This document shows, one piece after another, positions 24,673-33,036 of a stretch of 34,626 nucleotides of DNA (position 1 is its first letter; each line of letters begins with the position of its first letter). The notes under the pieces were generated by a model that searched no databases, had not been told where the DNA came from, and saw only the letters and a list, made by a program, of their open reading frames with translations. A program made the position numbers and the translations under genes. Source of the stretch: an uncultured Pseudanabaenaceae cyanobacterium (lineage in GTDB: Bacteria > Cyanobacteriota > Cyanobacteriia > PCC-9006 > JAAUQQ01); assembly GCA_938002085.1 (NCBI GenBank), contig CALLAT010000168.1:1-34626 (forward strand). Reading direction: 5' to 3'.

Positions 24673-26775
24673 TTGCAATTTAAACGGCACCTCCAGCGCT
24701 ACCTTCAAAAGGCTCGTTTTCCCTTCGTGGCTTTAGCGCCCATTAGCTTAATGGCTCTGGGTTGGTACAGCTTGGTCGAAGAAAGTAAGGTGCTGGAAAA
24801 CAATACAGTCGTGATTTACCAGCAGGCCCAGCTGGAAGTTGTGAGAGGGGCGGCTCGTTCTGCAAGCCTTTTCGTAGAGCAGCAGTTAGAGCAAGATCCT
24901 GCAGCTTCTTTGGTAGAGATTGAGCAAGAACTTTTAGAAAATTTTGTTGTACCGCTGGGGGTGGGTGAGCTAGGCGACGCTTGGATCTATGCGCCAACCC
25001 ATGTTGTGTTTGATCGCAGTGCAGATTTCCCTGCAGCTTATCGTGACAAGAACATGGCGGAGATCTTTGCCATACAGCGTCACAAGGGCGCTTCTCACTA
25101 TGAAGACATGACTGCTGCGGTCATGGCTGTCGAGGAGGGAGTGGGCTGGTATATTTGGGAGCCTGACAAAGCCTTGGCGGCGACCCCTTGGTGGGAAGTT
25201 TTTACTCAGGATGCTGGGCGTGAAGTTGCGGCTTGGACGCCGATGAAGGTGTTCCCTGGGACGCCCGCAGAGCAGACTTGGGTGATCGGGATTTCTGCAA
25301 TGCTACCCGAGCTAATGCAGGCTAATGGCACTTACAAGCAGGTTCAAGCCAGTCTGGGGGTCATGCTGGCTTTGAGTGGTGTGGCTGGCAGTATGGTTTG
25401 GCTGTTGTGGCGAAGCGAATGTAGTCGCCGCGATCGCAATCAAGAGATCCATCGCTTGGCCTATGCGGATATGCTCACGGGCCTAGCGAATCGTCGCCAA
25501 ATGTATGCGGTGGGTGATGGCATCTTGGCGGATGTGAATCGTCGCGAAGACCTCGCGTTGATTTACCTCGACCTCAATGGTTTTAAGGATGTCAATGACA
25601 GTCTGGGCCATGACTTTGGGGATTCTTTGCTGATTGAGGTGGGTCGTTGTTTGAGGGATTGTTTGCGCCAGCAGGATTTGCTGGCGCGCTTGGGGGGAGA
25701 TGAGTTTGCGATCTTGCTCCACCCTCGTTCTCTGGAAGATGCGAGGACGGTCGCCCAGCGAATGCTTCAGCGTTTGCGTCAGCCTTTCTACATCAAAGGC
25801 AAAAGCATTTTGATTGGGGCGAGTTTGGGCATTGCGCCGGTGAAGGCGGAGGTCCGAGGGCTGAACTTTAGCCAGCTACTGACTCAGGCAGATATTGCCA
25901 TGTATCAGGCTAAGCAGCGGGGCAGTGACGCTGTGGTGGTGTTTGGTGAAGAGATGCAACGGGCGGCGATCGCTCGAGTCAACTTGGAAATGGACCTACG
26001 CCAAGCCATTCCCAAGGGTGAGCTTCGTCTCCACTATCAGCCTATTTTCTCCCTGAATGATGAAGGAGGGACGACTGTCCCCCAAGCCTTTGAGGCCTTG
26101 GTTCGTTGGCAACATCCCCAGCGCGGTCTGCTGTGGCCCCAGGATTTCTTGCCGGAGGCTGAGAATATTGGCAAGTTAGTCGATATTGACCGTTGGGTCA
26201 TGGTCCAGGCTTGTCAGACCCTAGCCCAATGGCAGCTTGACTTGGACGACGATCATCCCTTAGGAATTCATGTCAATCTGTCTCGGCTGAGTTTGGCCCA
26301 GCCAGATTTAGTACCTTTTGTTCGAGGCTTGCTCGACCGATATGAGCTTCAGCCCCGTCGCCTGACGTTGGAGATTCTGGAGGAGACCATTATTGATGAG
26401 TCTCCTATTTTGGAAGAAAATCTCCATGCCTTGCGGGGATTGGGCGTGAGATTGAGCCTAGATGATTTTGGGACGGGCTATTCTTCCTTGAGTTATCTCC
26501 ATCGCCTGCCGGTTCATGGAATCAAGATCGACCGATCCTTCGTCTCTCAAATGCAGAGTAGTCGTAAGAATGAGGAAATTATTCGCAGTATCGTTGCGTT
26601 GGCTCAGAGCTTGGGGCTTGAGACCGTAGCAGAAGGAATTGAGTTGAGTGAGCAACTAAGTCGCCTTAAGTCGCTTAACTGCACCTATGCCCAGGGGCAT
26701 TTGCTGTCCGATGGCGTCGAGGAGGAGTTGGCTCGTGCCATGGTGTTTGAAGGGCTGTTGAGCAGTAGTACTTGA
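24673..26775 (+). CDS. Membrane receptor with GGDEF and EAL domains
   Basis: This 700-residue c-di-GMP enzyme starts at a TTG just after an in-frame stop at 24667-24669, so no earlier start is possible. Transmembrane segments at about 16-34 and 226-247 flank an extracytoplasmic sensor region of about 190 residues, probably a Cache-like ligand-binding domain (LGDAWIYAPTHVVFDRS; GTPAEQTWVIGIS), with the ligand unknown. The GGDEF domain has LTGLANRR, DLNGFKDVNDSLGHDFGD, an intact GGDEF (341-345) and the inhibitory RQQD (332-335). The EAL domain has EALVRW (474), NLS, LEILEETI, DDFGTGYSS, IKIDRS and AEGIE, all consistent with an active phosphodiesterase. Both halves look catalytic, so net activity should depend on the sensor. 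It is a single gene with no partner in the same unit. Confidence 0.93.
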   Translation: MQFKRHLQRYLQKARFPFVALAPISLMALGWYSLVEESKVLENNTVVIYQQAQLEVVRGAARSASLFVEQQLEQDPAASLVEIEQELLENFVVPLGVGELGDAWIYAPTHVVFDRSADFPAAYRDKNMAEIFAIQRHKGASHYEDMTAAVMAVEEGVGWYIWEPDKALAATPWWEVFTQDAGREVAAWTPMKVFPGTPAEQTWVIGISAMLPELMQANGTYKQVQASLGVMLALSGVAGSMVWLLWRSECSRRDRNQEIHRLAYADMLTGLANRRQMYAVGDGILADVNRREDLALIYLDLNGFKDVNDSLGHDFGDSLLIEVGRCLRDCLRQQDLLARLGGDEFAILLHPRSLEDARTVAQRMLQRLRQPFYIKGKSILIGASLGIAPVKAEVRGLNFSQLLTQADIAMYQAKQRGSDAVVVFGEEMQRAAIARVNLEMDLRQAIPKGELRLHYQPIFSLNDEGGTTVPQAFEALVRWQHPQRGLLWPQDFLPEAENIGKLVDIDRWVMVQACQTLAQWQLDLDDDHPLGIHVNLSRLSLAQPDLVPFVRGLLDRYELQPRRLTLEILEETIIDESPILEENLHALRGLGVRLSLDDFGTGYSSLSYLHRLPVHGIKIDRSFVSQMQSSRKNEEIIRSIVALAQSLGLETVAEGIELSEQLSRLKSLNCTYAQGHLLSDGVEEELARAMVFEGLLSSST

Positions 26776-26872
26776 TAGATGGCGGTTTTTGCTTTTGGCC
26801 TAGTGCTGGGAGATTGAGCTTTCATAGAAGAGCTCAAACCTGTAAAAATAGATTAATTTGCTAACCGACATG

Positions 26873-26961
26873 GACTTCAGCCCGTTTGTGCCGGGGCGCT
26901 CTGAGCCAGGAGATTTATCTTCTGGCACTAGGTGGAGGCTTTGCACAGCTGTCGAACTCAG
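26873..26961. repeat. Decayed second copy of the hairpin element (right half)
   Basis: The order of parts matches the right half of the element at 12248-12448. GGACTTCAGC (26873-26882) corresponds to GGACTTGAGC at 12372-12381. A 9-pair hairpin GCCAGGAGA-TTTA-TCTTCTGGC with one G-T pair follows (26905-26926) and has the same TTTA loop. After 23 bases the terminal sequence TGTCGAACTCAG appears (26950-26961), identical to 12 of the 14 bases at 12435-12446. The left half is not recognisable. Confidence 0.5.
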
Positions 26962-27063
26962 AACTTGATCTGGGATAACAGTTGCTCATACAAAAGTTGT
27001 GAGCGGTTGTTAGTTGGGGCTGAACTGGGTCATGGTGATTGCTTGAGACTGAGGTGAGGTTTG

Positions 27064-28170
27064 CTACTGGGCTCGCTGCCAGGTGCGAACGAGCTCGCGA
27101 ATGCTGTCTTCGGAGGGTGCGCTTTGGGCTTGGTTGGCAGGGGAGATCGCAGCTCCAGGAATGTCTTCTCCCCAGGGACTATCGGTCACAGTGGCTAGGT
27201 TGATGCTGTTGTCGATAGGGCGAAAGCCATGCTGAATAAAGACTTTCTGCTGCTGGACTTCGGTTAGGTAGTTCAGGAATTTCTGGGCGGCCTCGGCTTC
27301 GCGGCGATCCACATCGCGCTTCACTACGGCAGCAGTGGCCTGGGTCTCAATGGTTGGGGAGAGGTAATAGATTTGGTAAGGCTCGCGGCTGCCCTGGGCA
27401 GATTGCTCCCAGCGATGCAGGGCAATGCTTTCGTAGACCGTGGCCACATCGGCATCGTTGGGACCGCGAGCGATGAATTCTTGCAGCAGGATATCCGTTG
27501 AGCGAGGGGGCTGGTAGACGGATTGTTTGATGCTGCTGAACAGCTGCTGAACTTCGCCCTGGTTGAAGAGGCTGTTGCTGATGCTACTGTTATTCGTCTC
27601 GGCCTGGGCCCAGAGGCTGAGAGTGAGCTGGCCGGAGTTGGATCGGGTGGGGTCGGTGGTGAGGAAGTCGAAGCTGCCCCAGTTGGCCTCGCCGCCGAGT
27701 TTGTCCCAGGTCTTGGCCTCAACAGCTTCTCCAAGGCGCTCCCAGTTGAATTGTCCGCTGGGGAAGAGAACTTTTCCCCGCTGGGGCCAAGCGATCGCTA
27801 CGAGCTGGGTTTTAGCGATGGCTTGGGGACTGCCGTAGAAGGCTTCATTCTGCTTCTGAGCCTGCCAGCGGCTAGACAGTTCGTTTAGCAACTCACCATT
27901 GGCGGGCATCAGGATGGTGGGTTCAAAGTCGTTTTTGTCGTCCACGTAGCGGTTGACCATGTCTTGGGAGCCTTGGAACTTCAGCTCCACTGCCACATTG
28001 GGGTTGGCTCGCTCAAAGCTTTTCTCCAGAAGCATGAGGGGCTCTTGGAGTTCGCTGCCTGCTACGACGGTGATGCTTGAGTTGCCGCCAGGAGCGGGGG
28101 CAAAGGCGATCGCCAGGGAGGCTGCTGCAATGCCAAGAGAAATGAGGGTTCGCGTGGATTTTGAAGACAT
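27064..28170 (-). CDS. Secreted extracellular solute-binding protein
   Basis: This 368-residue protein has a Sec signal peptide (TRTLISLGIAAASLAIAFA) and the features of a bacterial type II periplasmic binding fold: ITVVAGSELQEPLMLLEKSFERANPN near the start (read as two strands and a helix), TQLVAIAWPQRG in the middle, and the hinge region PTRSNSG (174-180). A late helix-rich half includes EAEAAQKFLNYLTEVQQQKVFIQHGFRP. It resembles PstS- or ModA-like binding proteins, but no ABC permease or ATPase gene is nearby. It starts 47 bases after the coiled-coil membrane protein gene and is probably co-transcribed with it. The TRSNSG motif and later VYES box recur in the vWA lipoprotein of the same cluster, so the two binding domains are related. 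The ligand is unknown. Confidence 0.85.
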   Translation of the reverse strand: MSSKSTRTLISLGIAAASLAIAFAPAPGGNSSITVVAGSELQEPLMLLEKSFERANPNVAVELKFQGSQDMVNRYVDDKNDFEPTILMPANGELLNELSSRWQAQKQNEAFYGSPQAIAKTQLVAIAWPQRGKVLFPSGQFNWERLGEAVEAKTWDKLGGEANWGSFDFLTTDPTRSNSGQLTLSLWAQAETNNSSISNSLFNQGEVQQLFSSIKQSVYQPPRSTDILLQEFIARGPNDADVATVYESIALHRWEQSAQGSREPYQIYYLSPTIETQATAAVVKRDVDRREAEAAQKFLNYLTEVQQQKVFIQHGFRPIDNSINLATVTDSPWGEDIPGAAISPANQAQSAPSEDSIRELVRTWQRAQ

Positions 28171-28217
28171 TGGTTGTTCGTTGTTTTCTCTGACTGCTTC
28201 AGCTCTATGTATGGGGT

Positions 28218-28946
28218 TTAGGCCACCAGCAATTCAACATTTTCCTGGAAGCTGCTGAACTCATCGCTGAGGGCTCTCAGCTCGGTGGTCTCGCTGGTGC
28301 TGCTTAGGTCCGCTGTGCGCAGTTTGTTCTGCAACTGCTGGAGCGTTCCGGCTGCATTGGAAATCAGCGTTGATAGGCTGACCACCTGGGCTTGTCGGGC
28401 GTCTTCTCCTTCTTTGGCCAGATTTAGGTTGCGCTCCAGGCTATCAATCAGTGTTTGCCATTGGGCTTTAGCAGCCCCGGAGCTTTTATTTCGCTTAGTC
28501 TTGGCCTCTTTGATTTGTTGGGTCAGGTCTTCGGCGGAAAGCAGAGACTTGCCCCCGCCCAGGCGCTGGCCGAGTTGCTGGATTTTGGTGGGCAGTTCCT
28601 GGGTGCGATCGCAGGCATATTGCACCGCCCCCATCAGCTCCATCTGGGCTGCCCCAGTCAGTCGCTCCGTGGCCTCATCTCGCAGCGCCACAGCCTGCTC
28701 CGCCAGGCTTTGCCCCTTGTTGTACAGCGCCTTAATTTCCGCCTCCAGCTTGGGATCTTCCAACGCAATCGTCGCCGTTGAATCCCCCTGCTTGCGTAGA
28801 GCCGCAGCGCCAACGGACGTTGCCATCGCCACAGGCACTGCCACCAGGCTTGGCAAGCGGACTAGCCTAACGCCCAGCACCAACACAACCCCGCCCGCCA
28901 GCACAGCCAGCGGATAGTGAAGTGGATTAGTCAATTTCAAAGCCAT
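28218..28946 (-). CDS. Membrane-anchored coiled-coil protein of unknown function
   Basis: I do not recognise a named family. The 242-residue protein has an N-terminal hydrophobic stretch (YPLAVLAGGVVLVLGVRLVR, followed by VAVPVAMATSVGAAAL) forming one or two membrane segments. After it come about 185 residues of predicted helix with heptad-like Leu/Ala spacing (IKALYNKGQSLAEQAVALRDEATERL; IQQLGQRLGGG; TLIDSLERNLNLAKEGEDAR; AAGTLQQLQNKL). A single cysteine lies in QYACDRTQ. There is no enzymatic motif. It sits between two genes for related secreted binding proteins, 47 bases before the start of the next one, suggesting it works with them at the membrane. Its start is 350 bases downstream of the vWA gene's stop, so it may have its own promoter. 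Confidence 0.8.
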   Translation of the reverse strand: MALKLTNPLHYPLAVLAGGVVLVLGVRLVRLPSLVAVPVAMATSVGAAALRKQGDSTATIALEDPKLEAEIKALYNKGQSLAEQAVALRDEATERLTGAAQMELMGAVQYACDRTQELPTKIQQLGQRLGGGKSLLSAEDLTQQIKEAKTKRNKSSGAAKAQWQTLIDSLERNLNLAKEGEDARQAQVVSLSTLISNAAGTLQQLQNKLRTADLSSTSETTELRALSDEFSSFQENVELLVA

Positions 28947-29296
28947 TGTTTATGCCGTGATTTGTGCGATCGCGCAATAACATCCAACTACCGTAGGGGC
29001 GGGTTCAGCCCCCATTTCTCCCGAAGCACCCCAACTCAAAAACGAAACCCGCCCGGCTTAGCCCCAAGCCCCAGCGAAACCGACCTGGCCCAAACCAAAG
29101 CCCCAGAAAAATCTGCCCGGTCCGGGCAAGAGGCACCCAAGCATAAACCATAAAACAAAAGCCACTGCTGTAGAGATAAGAGGCAAGAGGGGCGGGTTTT
29201 GATTGGGATATTTTTAGGGGGCGACGACCTTTGTCGCTAAACCCGCGCTTACGGTCTACTGGGCGGCGATGGGCATTAGTTCAAAACCATCCCTGT
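28947..29296. repeat. Intergenic region with degenerate GGGGCGGGTT repeats and small palindromes
   Basis: These 350 bases have no gene. GTAGGGGCGGGTT (28994-29006) and GAGGGGCGGGTTTT (29187-29200) are direct copies, and GAAACCCGCCC (29044-29054) is an inverted copy. Such GGGGCGGGTT sequences are familiar dispersed repeats in cyanobacterial intergenic DNA. Also present are TGCCCGG-T-CCGGGCA (29114-29128) and GCGAC/GTCGC (29221-29237). This likely separates two transcription units. Confidence 0.5.
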
Positions 29297-31036
29297 CTAG
29301 AACTCCAGTTGTAAATCAGCCATCAGCTGGGAAATCGTCGCCGGGTCGCCTTTTTTGAAATAGCCCCCATTGAGCTGGGCAATTTGTTCCAAAGCCCCGG
29401 CATTGTAATCGCCATCCCCGCCATAACCCACCGTGAAAAAGGCAATGCGATCGTCACTGCCAAAGCCGCTGGTTTGCAACTGTCCTTCCAAGTCCGCCAG
29501 ACTAATGCTGGAGCCAGAGTCATTGCCATCCGTCAGCACCAGCACCGCATTAATCGCTTCGGGCTTGGGATTTTCCTGGAGCCAGTTGCGGGCTTTGAGC
29601 GCTGCATCGTAGAGGCGGGTGTCGCCATCGGCTTGGAGATTGCCGATGAATTGGAGACCAGCAGACTGCCCGGCTGCATCACCCGTGACCAAGACCGGCT
29701 CCCGGACTTCGCCATCAAAGTCGATTAAAGCAATTTGGTCCTTTGGCCCCAGGCTATCCACATAGGTCTTGAGCGTGTTTTGCACAGCAGCCATCTTCTC
29801 CCCACGCATGGAGCCGGAGCTATCGACGACCACCACCACTTGGGAGGGCCTTTTGGCCTCTAGGGACCAGGCTTGGAGCATGGCCGTGACCACCTCTGGC
29901 TTAGGGATGCGGTAGGAGTCGTAGCTGGCGTTGGGGTCCACGCCGAAAGCTGGGCTGAACTTGGGACCAAGGTCTACGCCTGCGGCACCAGGACGGAGGC
30001 CGAGGTTAGTGGCGATCGCCTGCGCTTGGGGCGATCTCAAATAGTCCAACACCTGCTCCGCCGCTTCCTTCTCTTGGCTGCTGACCCAAGGCGCATTGGG
30101 CAAAATACCTCGCATATTCGAAGTGAACGTCGCCTGGGGATAAACCGCAACGTACTTAGTGCTTCCTGGCTGGGCGTTGCTATTGGCCGTAATCACAGAA
30201 GATTCATAAACCGAGCCCATGGAAGCCCAGAAAGGGCCGTTTTCCACCATGGATTTTGCCAGGGAGCTGGTGGAGGTGCCGTAGCGCGTGATCTTGCTTT
30301 GGATTTGCGAGACCTTGTCCTGGTTAGCCTGAATATCTGCCGGGGTCAACTCCTCGGGGCGCTTGCTCGATACCGCCGCAAACTGGGCTGTGAGGGTTTG
30401 CAGACCGGAGTTGGAGCGGGTCGGTGCGGTGTGGACGTAGTGGATCGGCAGGGCGGGGCTGGCGGCGTTAAGGTCCTGGTGGGTGTTTGCTGTGACTAGC
30501 GTTTCAAAGGGCTTCTCAGTTTGGCTCAGACCTTCAGCCAATTCCTCCGTGGTCATAAAGACCATGGGGCTATTGGCAATGAGGGGAGCGTCCGTAATAG
30601 GGGGAATGTAGTTTTGCCCAGGGAAAAGCTGTTCGACTCGCTGAATCAACTGGTCCTGGTAGATTTCACCATCCACAGAAATCAAGGTGGGAAATTCTGG
30701 AGCATCCGCACTGACGGTGCCACTTTGGAGCTGTTGGGCAAGGGTCGATACCTGCTCAACCACATCGCCACTGCCCTTGGCTTCGCAGGTGAGGGTGAAG
30801 CGATCGCCATTCGCAGTTGTAGGGCTGGTTGCATTTAACTGTTCCGCAGCCTGGTCGCAAAAATCATGTAACGCGCTGCCCACCAACATTTTGACTTCAA
30901 AACCAGCGCCGGTGTAGCCTTCGTCACCACTACTCGAAGATCCGCCACAAGCACCGAGTAATAGACCGAGAGCCAGGGCCATGCCCAGACGTCCACTGGG
31001 GAGAATTGAGGGACGAGCAAAAATGGGGGAAGTCAT
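29297..31036 (-). CDS. Lipoprotein with solute-binding domain fused to a von Willebrand A domain
   Basis: This 579-residue protein starts at the ATG at 31036, upstream of a lipoprotein signal ending LLLGAC (Cys30); a TTG at 31072 is less likely. Residues about 45-385 form a solute-binding domain containing PTRSNSG (205-211) and MGSVYESSV (273-281), close to the motifs of the binding protein encoded at 27064. Residues about 398-579 form a vWA domain with a complete metal-ion site: DSSGS (405-409), the threonine of GDTRLYDA and the aspartate of LTDGND. vWA domains bind partner proteins through Mg2+ and undergo shape changes, so this looks like a surface protein that couples ligand binding to partner contact. 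The partner and ligand are unknown. It is the most upstream gene of the three-gene cluster. Confidence 0.88.
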   Translation of the reverse strand: MTSPIFARPSILPSGRLGMALALGLLLGACGGSSSSGDEGYTGAGFEVKMLVGSALHDFCDQAAEQLNATSPTTANGDRFTLTCEAKGSGDVVEQVSTLAQQLQSGTVSADAPEFPTLISVDGEIYQDQLIQRVEQLFPGQNYIPPITDAPLIANSPMVFMTTEELAEGLSQTEKPFETLVTANTHQDLNAASPALPIHYVHTAPTRSNSGLQTLTAQFAAVSSKRPEELTPADIQANQDKVSQIQSKITRYGTSTSSLAKSMVENGPFWASMGSVYESSVITANSNAQPGSTKYVAVYPQATFTSNMRGILPNAPWVSSQEKEAAEQVLDYLRSPQAQAIATNLGLRPGAAGVDLGPKFSPAFGVDPNASYDSYRIPKPEVVTAMLQAWSLEAKRPSQVVVVVDSSGSMRGEKMAAVQNTLKTYVDSLGPKDQIALIDFDGEVREPVLVTGDAAGQSAGLQFIGNLQADGDTRLYDAALKARNWLQENPKPEAINAVLVLTDGNDSGSSISLADLEGQLQTSGFGSDDRIAFFTVGYGGDGDYNAGALEQIAQLNGGYFKKGDPATISQLMADLQLEF

Positions 31037-31503
31037 AAGGGCTGGGATAGAACGGCTAACACCTATGGTCAAAATACCCTGAGGCTACGGGCGACCCAAC
31101 AGATGTTGAGGTTTACGGCCCTGGGGTCGAAAATTCTGTTGCTTACTATGGTCAATCCATAGACATCTTTGAATTCTGGCTGAATTGCCTACAACGCAGG
31201 CCTACAGACAGATGGAGTCTGGATGGGGTTATGGTTCGTGATTCAAGAGTAGAAGCTGCTATTCCGCAGTTAGAGAAAATCACATCGCTAATTTCAGTTT
31301 TTGCAACAAATCACAGACTTGTATCAAAAAATCTGAGAGTCTTCTTAAATCATCGCTAAATTTTATCCAGGAGCGATCGCCTACTTGTCATACTGACCTA
31401 TCCGCTTCTCCCGCCGAGGCATGGTTTAGGTTCCGTTTTCATTGCCACATCCTGGCCCTTTACTACATCACTCGTCGTGCCATCTACGCTGGTTTAGCTC
31501 TCC
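31037..31503. other. Divergent promoter region of the vWA lipoprotein and PilT-like genes
   Basis: These 467 bases have no gene. One small inverted repeat, CTATGG-TCAAT-CCATAG (31146-31162), lies nearer the vWA gene and could be an operator. The middle (31255-31365) is AT-rich, as expected for promoters. Confidence 0.4.
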
Positions 31504-32934
31504 ATGATTACCCTGACCCAAACGCCAAAAACTCCCCTACGTGTTCTAGAACGTTGCACCATCGGTGGCACTGTCGAGCCCAAACGGGCTGGCGAAAGCG
31601 TGCTCATTTCCATTGCCGATAACCCGGTGGTTGCGGCATCGCGAGTTGGCAAAGATGGCAAATGGAAAGTTGACTTGGCGTTTAAGCAGCCCGGCACCCA
31701 GGAAGTCAAAATCCACATCGCCTCAGATTCTGCCCCCCTAACCTTGCCCGTGATTGGCCGCGACGGCAGCACCGGCCCCAGCGATGCTTCTGCCCACAAT
31801 TCTTCTAATGGAGCCGGTTCTATGGTTACTGCTGCTGCCCCCCAGGTTGAAGCCAAGCTCACCACGGGCCATCCCACCTTGGCCCAGCTCGTGCGCCAAG
31901 CCCATGACAGCGACTATTCAGACGTTCACATTGGCGTGGGCCGCTCTCCCCGTTTCCGCAGCCAGGGCGTGATCGCGACTACGGAATACCCCGCTACGGA
32001 TGAAGCGTCATTCCGTAGTTGGCTGAAGGAAATCCTGTCCGATGAGGACATCGCTCGCTTCGACGAGACGCTTGATTACGACGGTGCCGCCCAGTACGAC
32101 TTTGTGCGGGTACGCGTCAACCTCTTTATGTCAATCAAAGGCCCCTCCATGGTGCTGCGTTTGATTCCCCTAACGCCGCCTGTGCTGGGTAACCTCGGTT
32201 TCCCCGAAATCTTCCGCGATATCTGTTTCATGAACCAGGGCCTAGTGCTGGTGACAGGGCCTACGGGCTCAGGTAAGTCCACCACATTGGCGGCCATGGT
32301 GAACGAAATCAACAGCACCATGCCGAAGCACATCGTCACCATTGAAGACCCGATTGAATTTGTCCATGGGGAAGACAATAAGTCGGTGGTGAGTCAGCGA
32401 GAGGTGGGCATCCATACGCAGCAATTTAACCGGGCGCTGAAGGCGGCGTTGCGGGAAGACCCCGATGTGATTCTGATTGGTGAGATGCGCGATCGCGAAA
32501 CTCTCTCAACGGCCATGAAAGCGGCCCAAACTGGCCACTTGGTTTTCGGAACCCTGCACACCAACAGCGCAGTCAAAACCCTAGAGCGCATCCTCGATCT
32601 GTTTGAGCCGGACGAGCGAGACTCCGTTCGCAAGGAAATGGCCGAGACCTTAGCTGCAATTATTGCCCAGTCCCTGTTGCCCACCACCGATGGCAAACGC
32701 TGCGTCATCAGCGAGGTTCTGATCAACAACGACACCATTCGCGACTTCATCCACCGCGATGAGACCGACGAAATTGAAGCTCAGCTCAAAGATGGTGCCT
32801 TCTACGGCATGAACACCCGCAACCAATCCATCTTCAAGCTCTTTGAAGAAGGCCGCATTACCGAAGAGACTGCGCTAGAAGCCTCTCTCAAGAAGTCGGA
32901 AATGGCGATTATGCTGCGCGGCGGCATGGTCTAA
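31504..32934 (+). CDS. pilT: PilT-type pilus retraction ATPase with N-terminal Ig-like domain
   Basis: This 476-residue hexameric AAA-type secretion ATPase is of the twitching-motility branch. The core (about 125-470) has the PilT N-terminal motif SDVHIGVGRSPRFRSQG, Walker A GPTGSGKST (252-260), the Asp box VTIEDPIEFVH, Walker B-like DPDVILIGEMRD and the His box TGHLVFGTLHTNSA. It powers retraction of type IV pili from the cytoplasmic side of the inner membrane. Unusually, residues about 12-85 form a beta-rich Ig-like module (RCTIGGTVEPKRAGESVLIS, GKWKVDLAF, TQEVKIHIA), followed by a Ser/Asn/Ala linker (88-118). Classical PilT proteins are about 340-370 residues and lack this. It may be a PilT2/PilU-like paralogue rather than the main motor. 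An inverted repeat follows the stop. Confidence 0.9.
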   Translation: MITLTQTPKTPLRVLERCTIGGTVEPKRAGESVLISIADNPVVAASRVGKDGKWKVDLAFKQPGTQEVKIHIASDSAPLTLPVIGRDGSTGPSDASAHNSSNGAGSMVTAAAPQVEAKLTTGHPTLAQLVRQAHDSDYSDVHIGVGRSPRFRSQGVIATTEYPATDEASFRSWLKEILSDEDIARFDETLDYDGAAQYDFVRVRVNLFMSIKGPSMVLRLIPLTPPVLGNLGFPEIFRDICFMNQGLVLVTGPTGSGKSTTLAAMVNEINSTMPKHIVTIEDPIEFVHGEDNKSVVSQREVGIHTQQFNRALKAALREDPDVILIGEMRDRETLSTAMKAAQTGHLVFGTLHTNSAVKTLERILDLFEPDERDSVRKEMAETLAAIIAQSLLPTTDGKRCVISEVLINNDTIRDFIHRDETDEIEAQLKDGAFYGMNTRNQSIFKLFEEGRITEETALEASLKKSEMAIMLRGGMV

Positions 32935-32987
32935 ACCGCCACTGAGGGGAGCTGAGGATTGATACCCCAGCCCGAACATGGTTGATT

Positions 32988-33020
32988 GGTAGGGACAGGT
33001 CACATTGATCTGTCCCTACC
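32988..33020. terminator. Inverted repeat after the PilT-like gene, probable terminator
   Basis: GGTAGGGACAG (32988-32998) and its exact complement (33010-33020) form an 11-base-pair stem with an 11-base loop, followed by TTTGTTTT. It fits an intrinsic terminator placed between two same-strand genes. Sequences of the GTAGGGACAG type are also common dispersed repeats in cyanobacteria. Confidence 0.7.
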
Positions 33021-33036
33021 TTTGTTTTGGACGTCC

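Noticed and set aside
28285-28917. 210-codon frame on the + strand opposite the coiled-coil protein
   Set aside because: Its Ser/Arg/Leu-rich translation is typical of antisense reading; the - strand frame has a membrane segment and regular heptads.
29873-30499. 208-codon frame on the + strand inside the vWA lipoprotein gene
   Set aside because: It is the complement of a well-supported solute-binding domain and has no family features.
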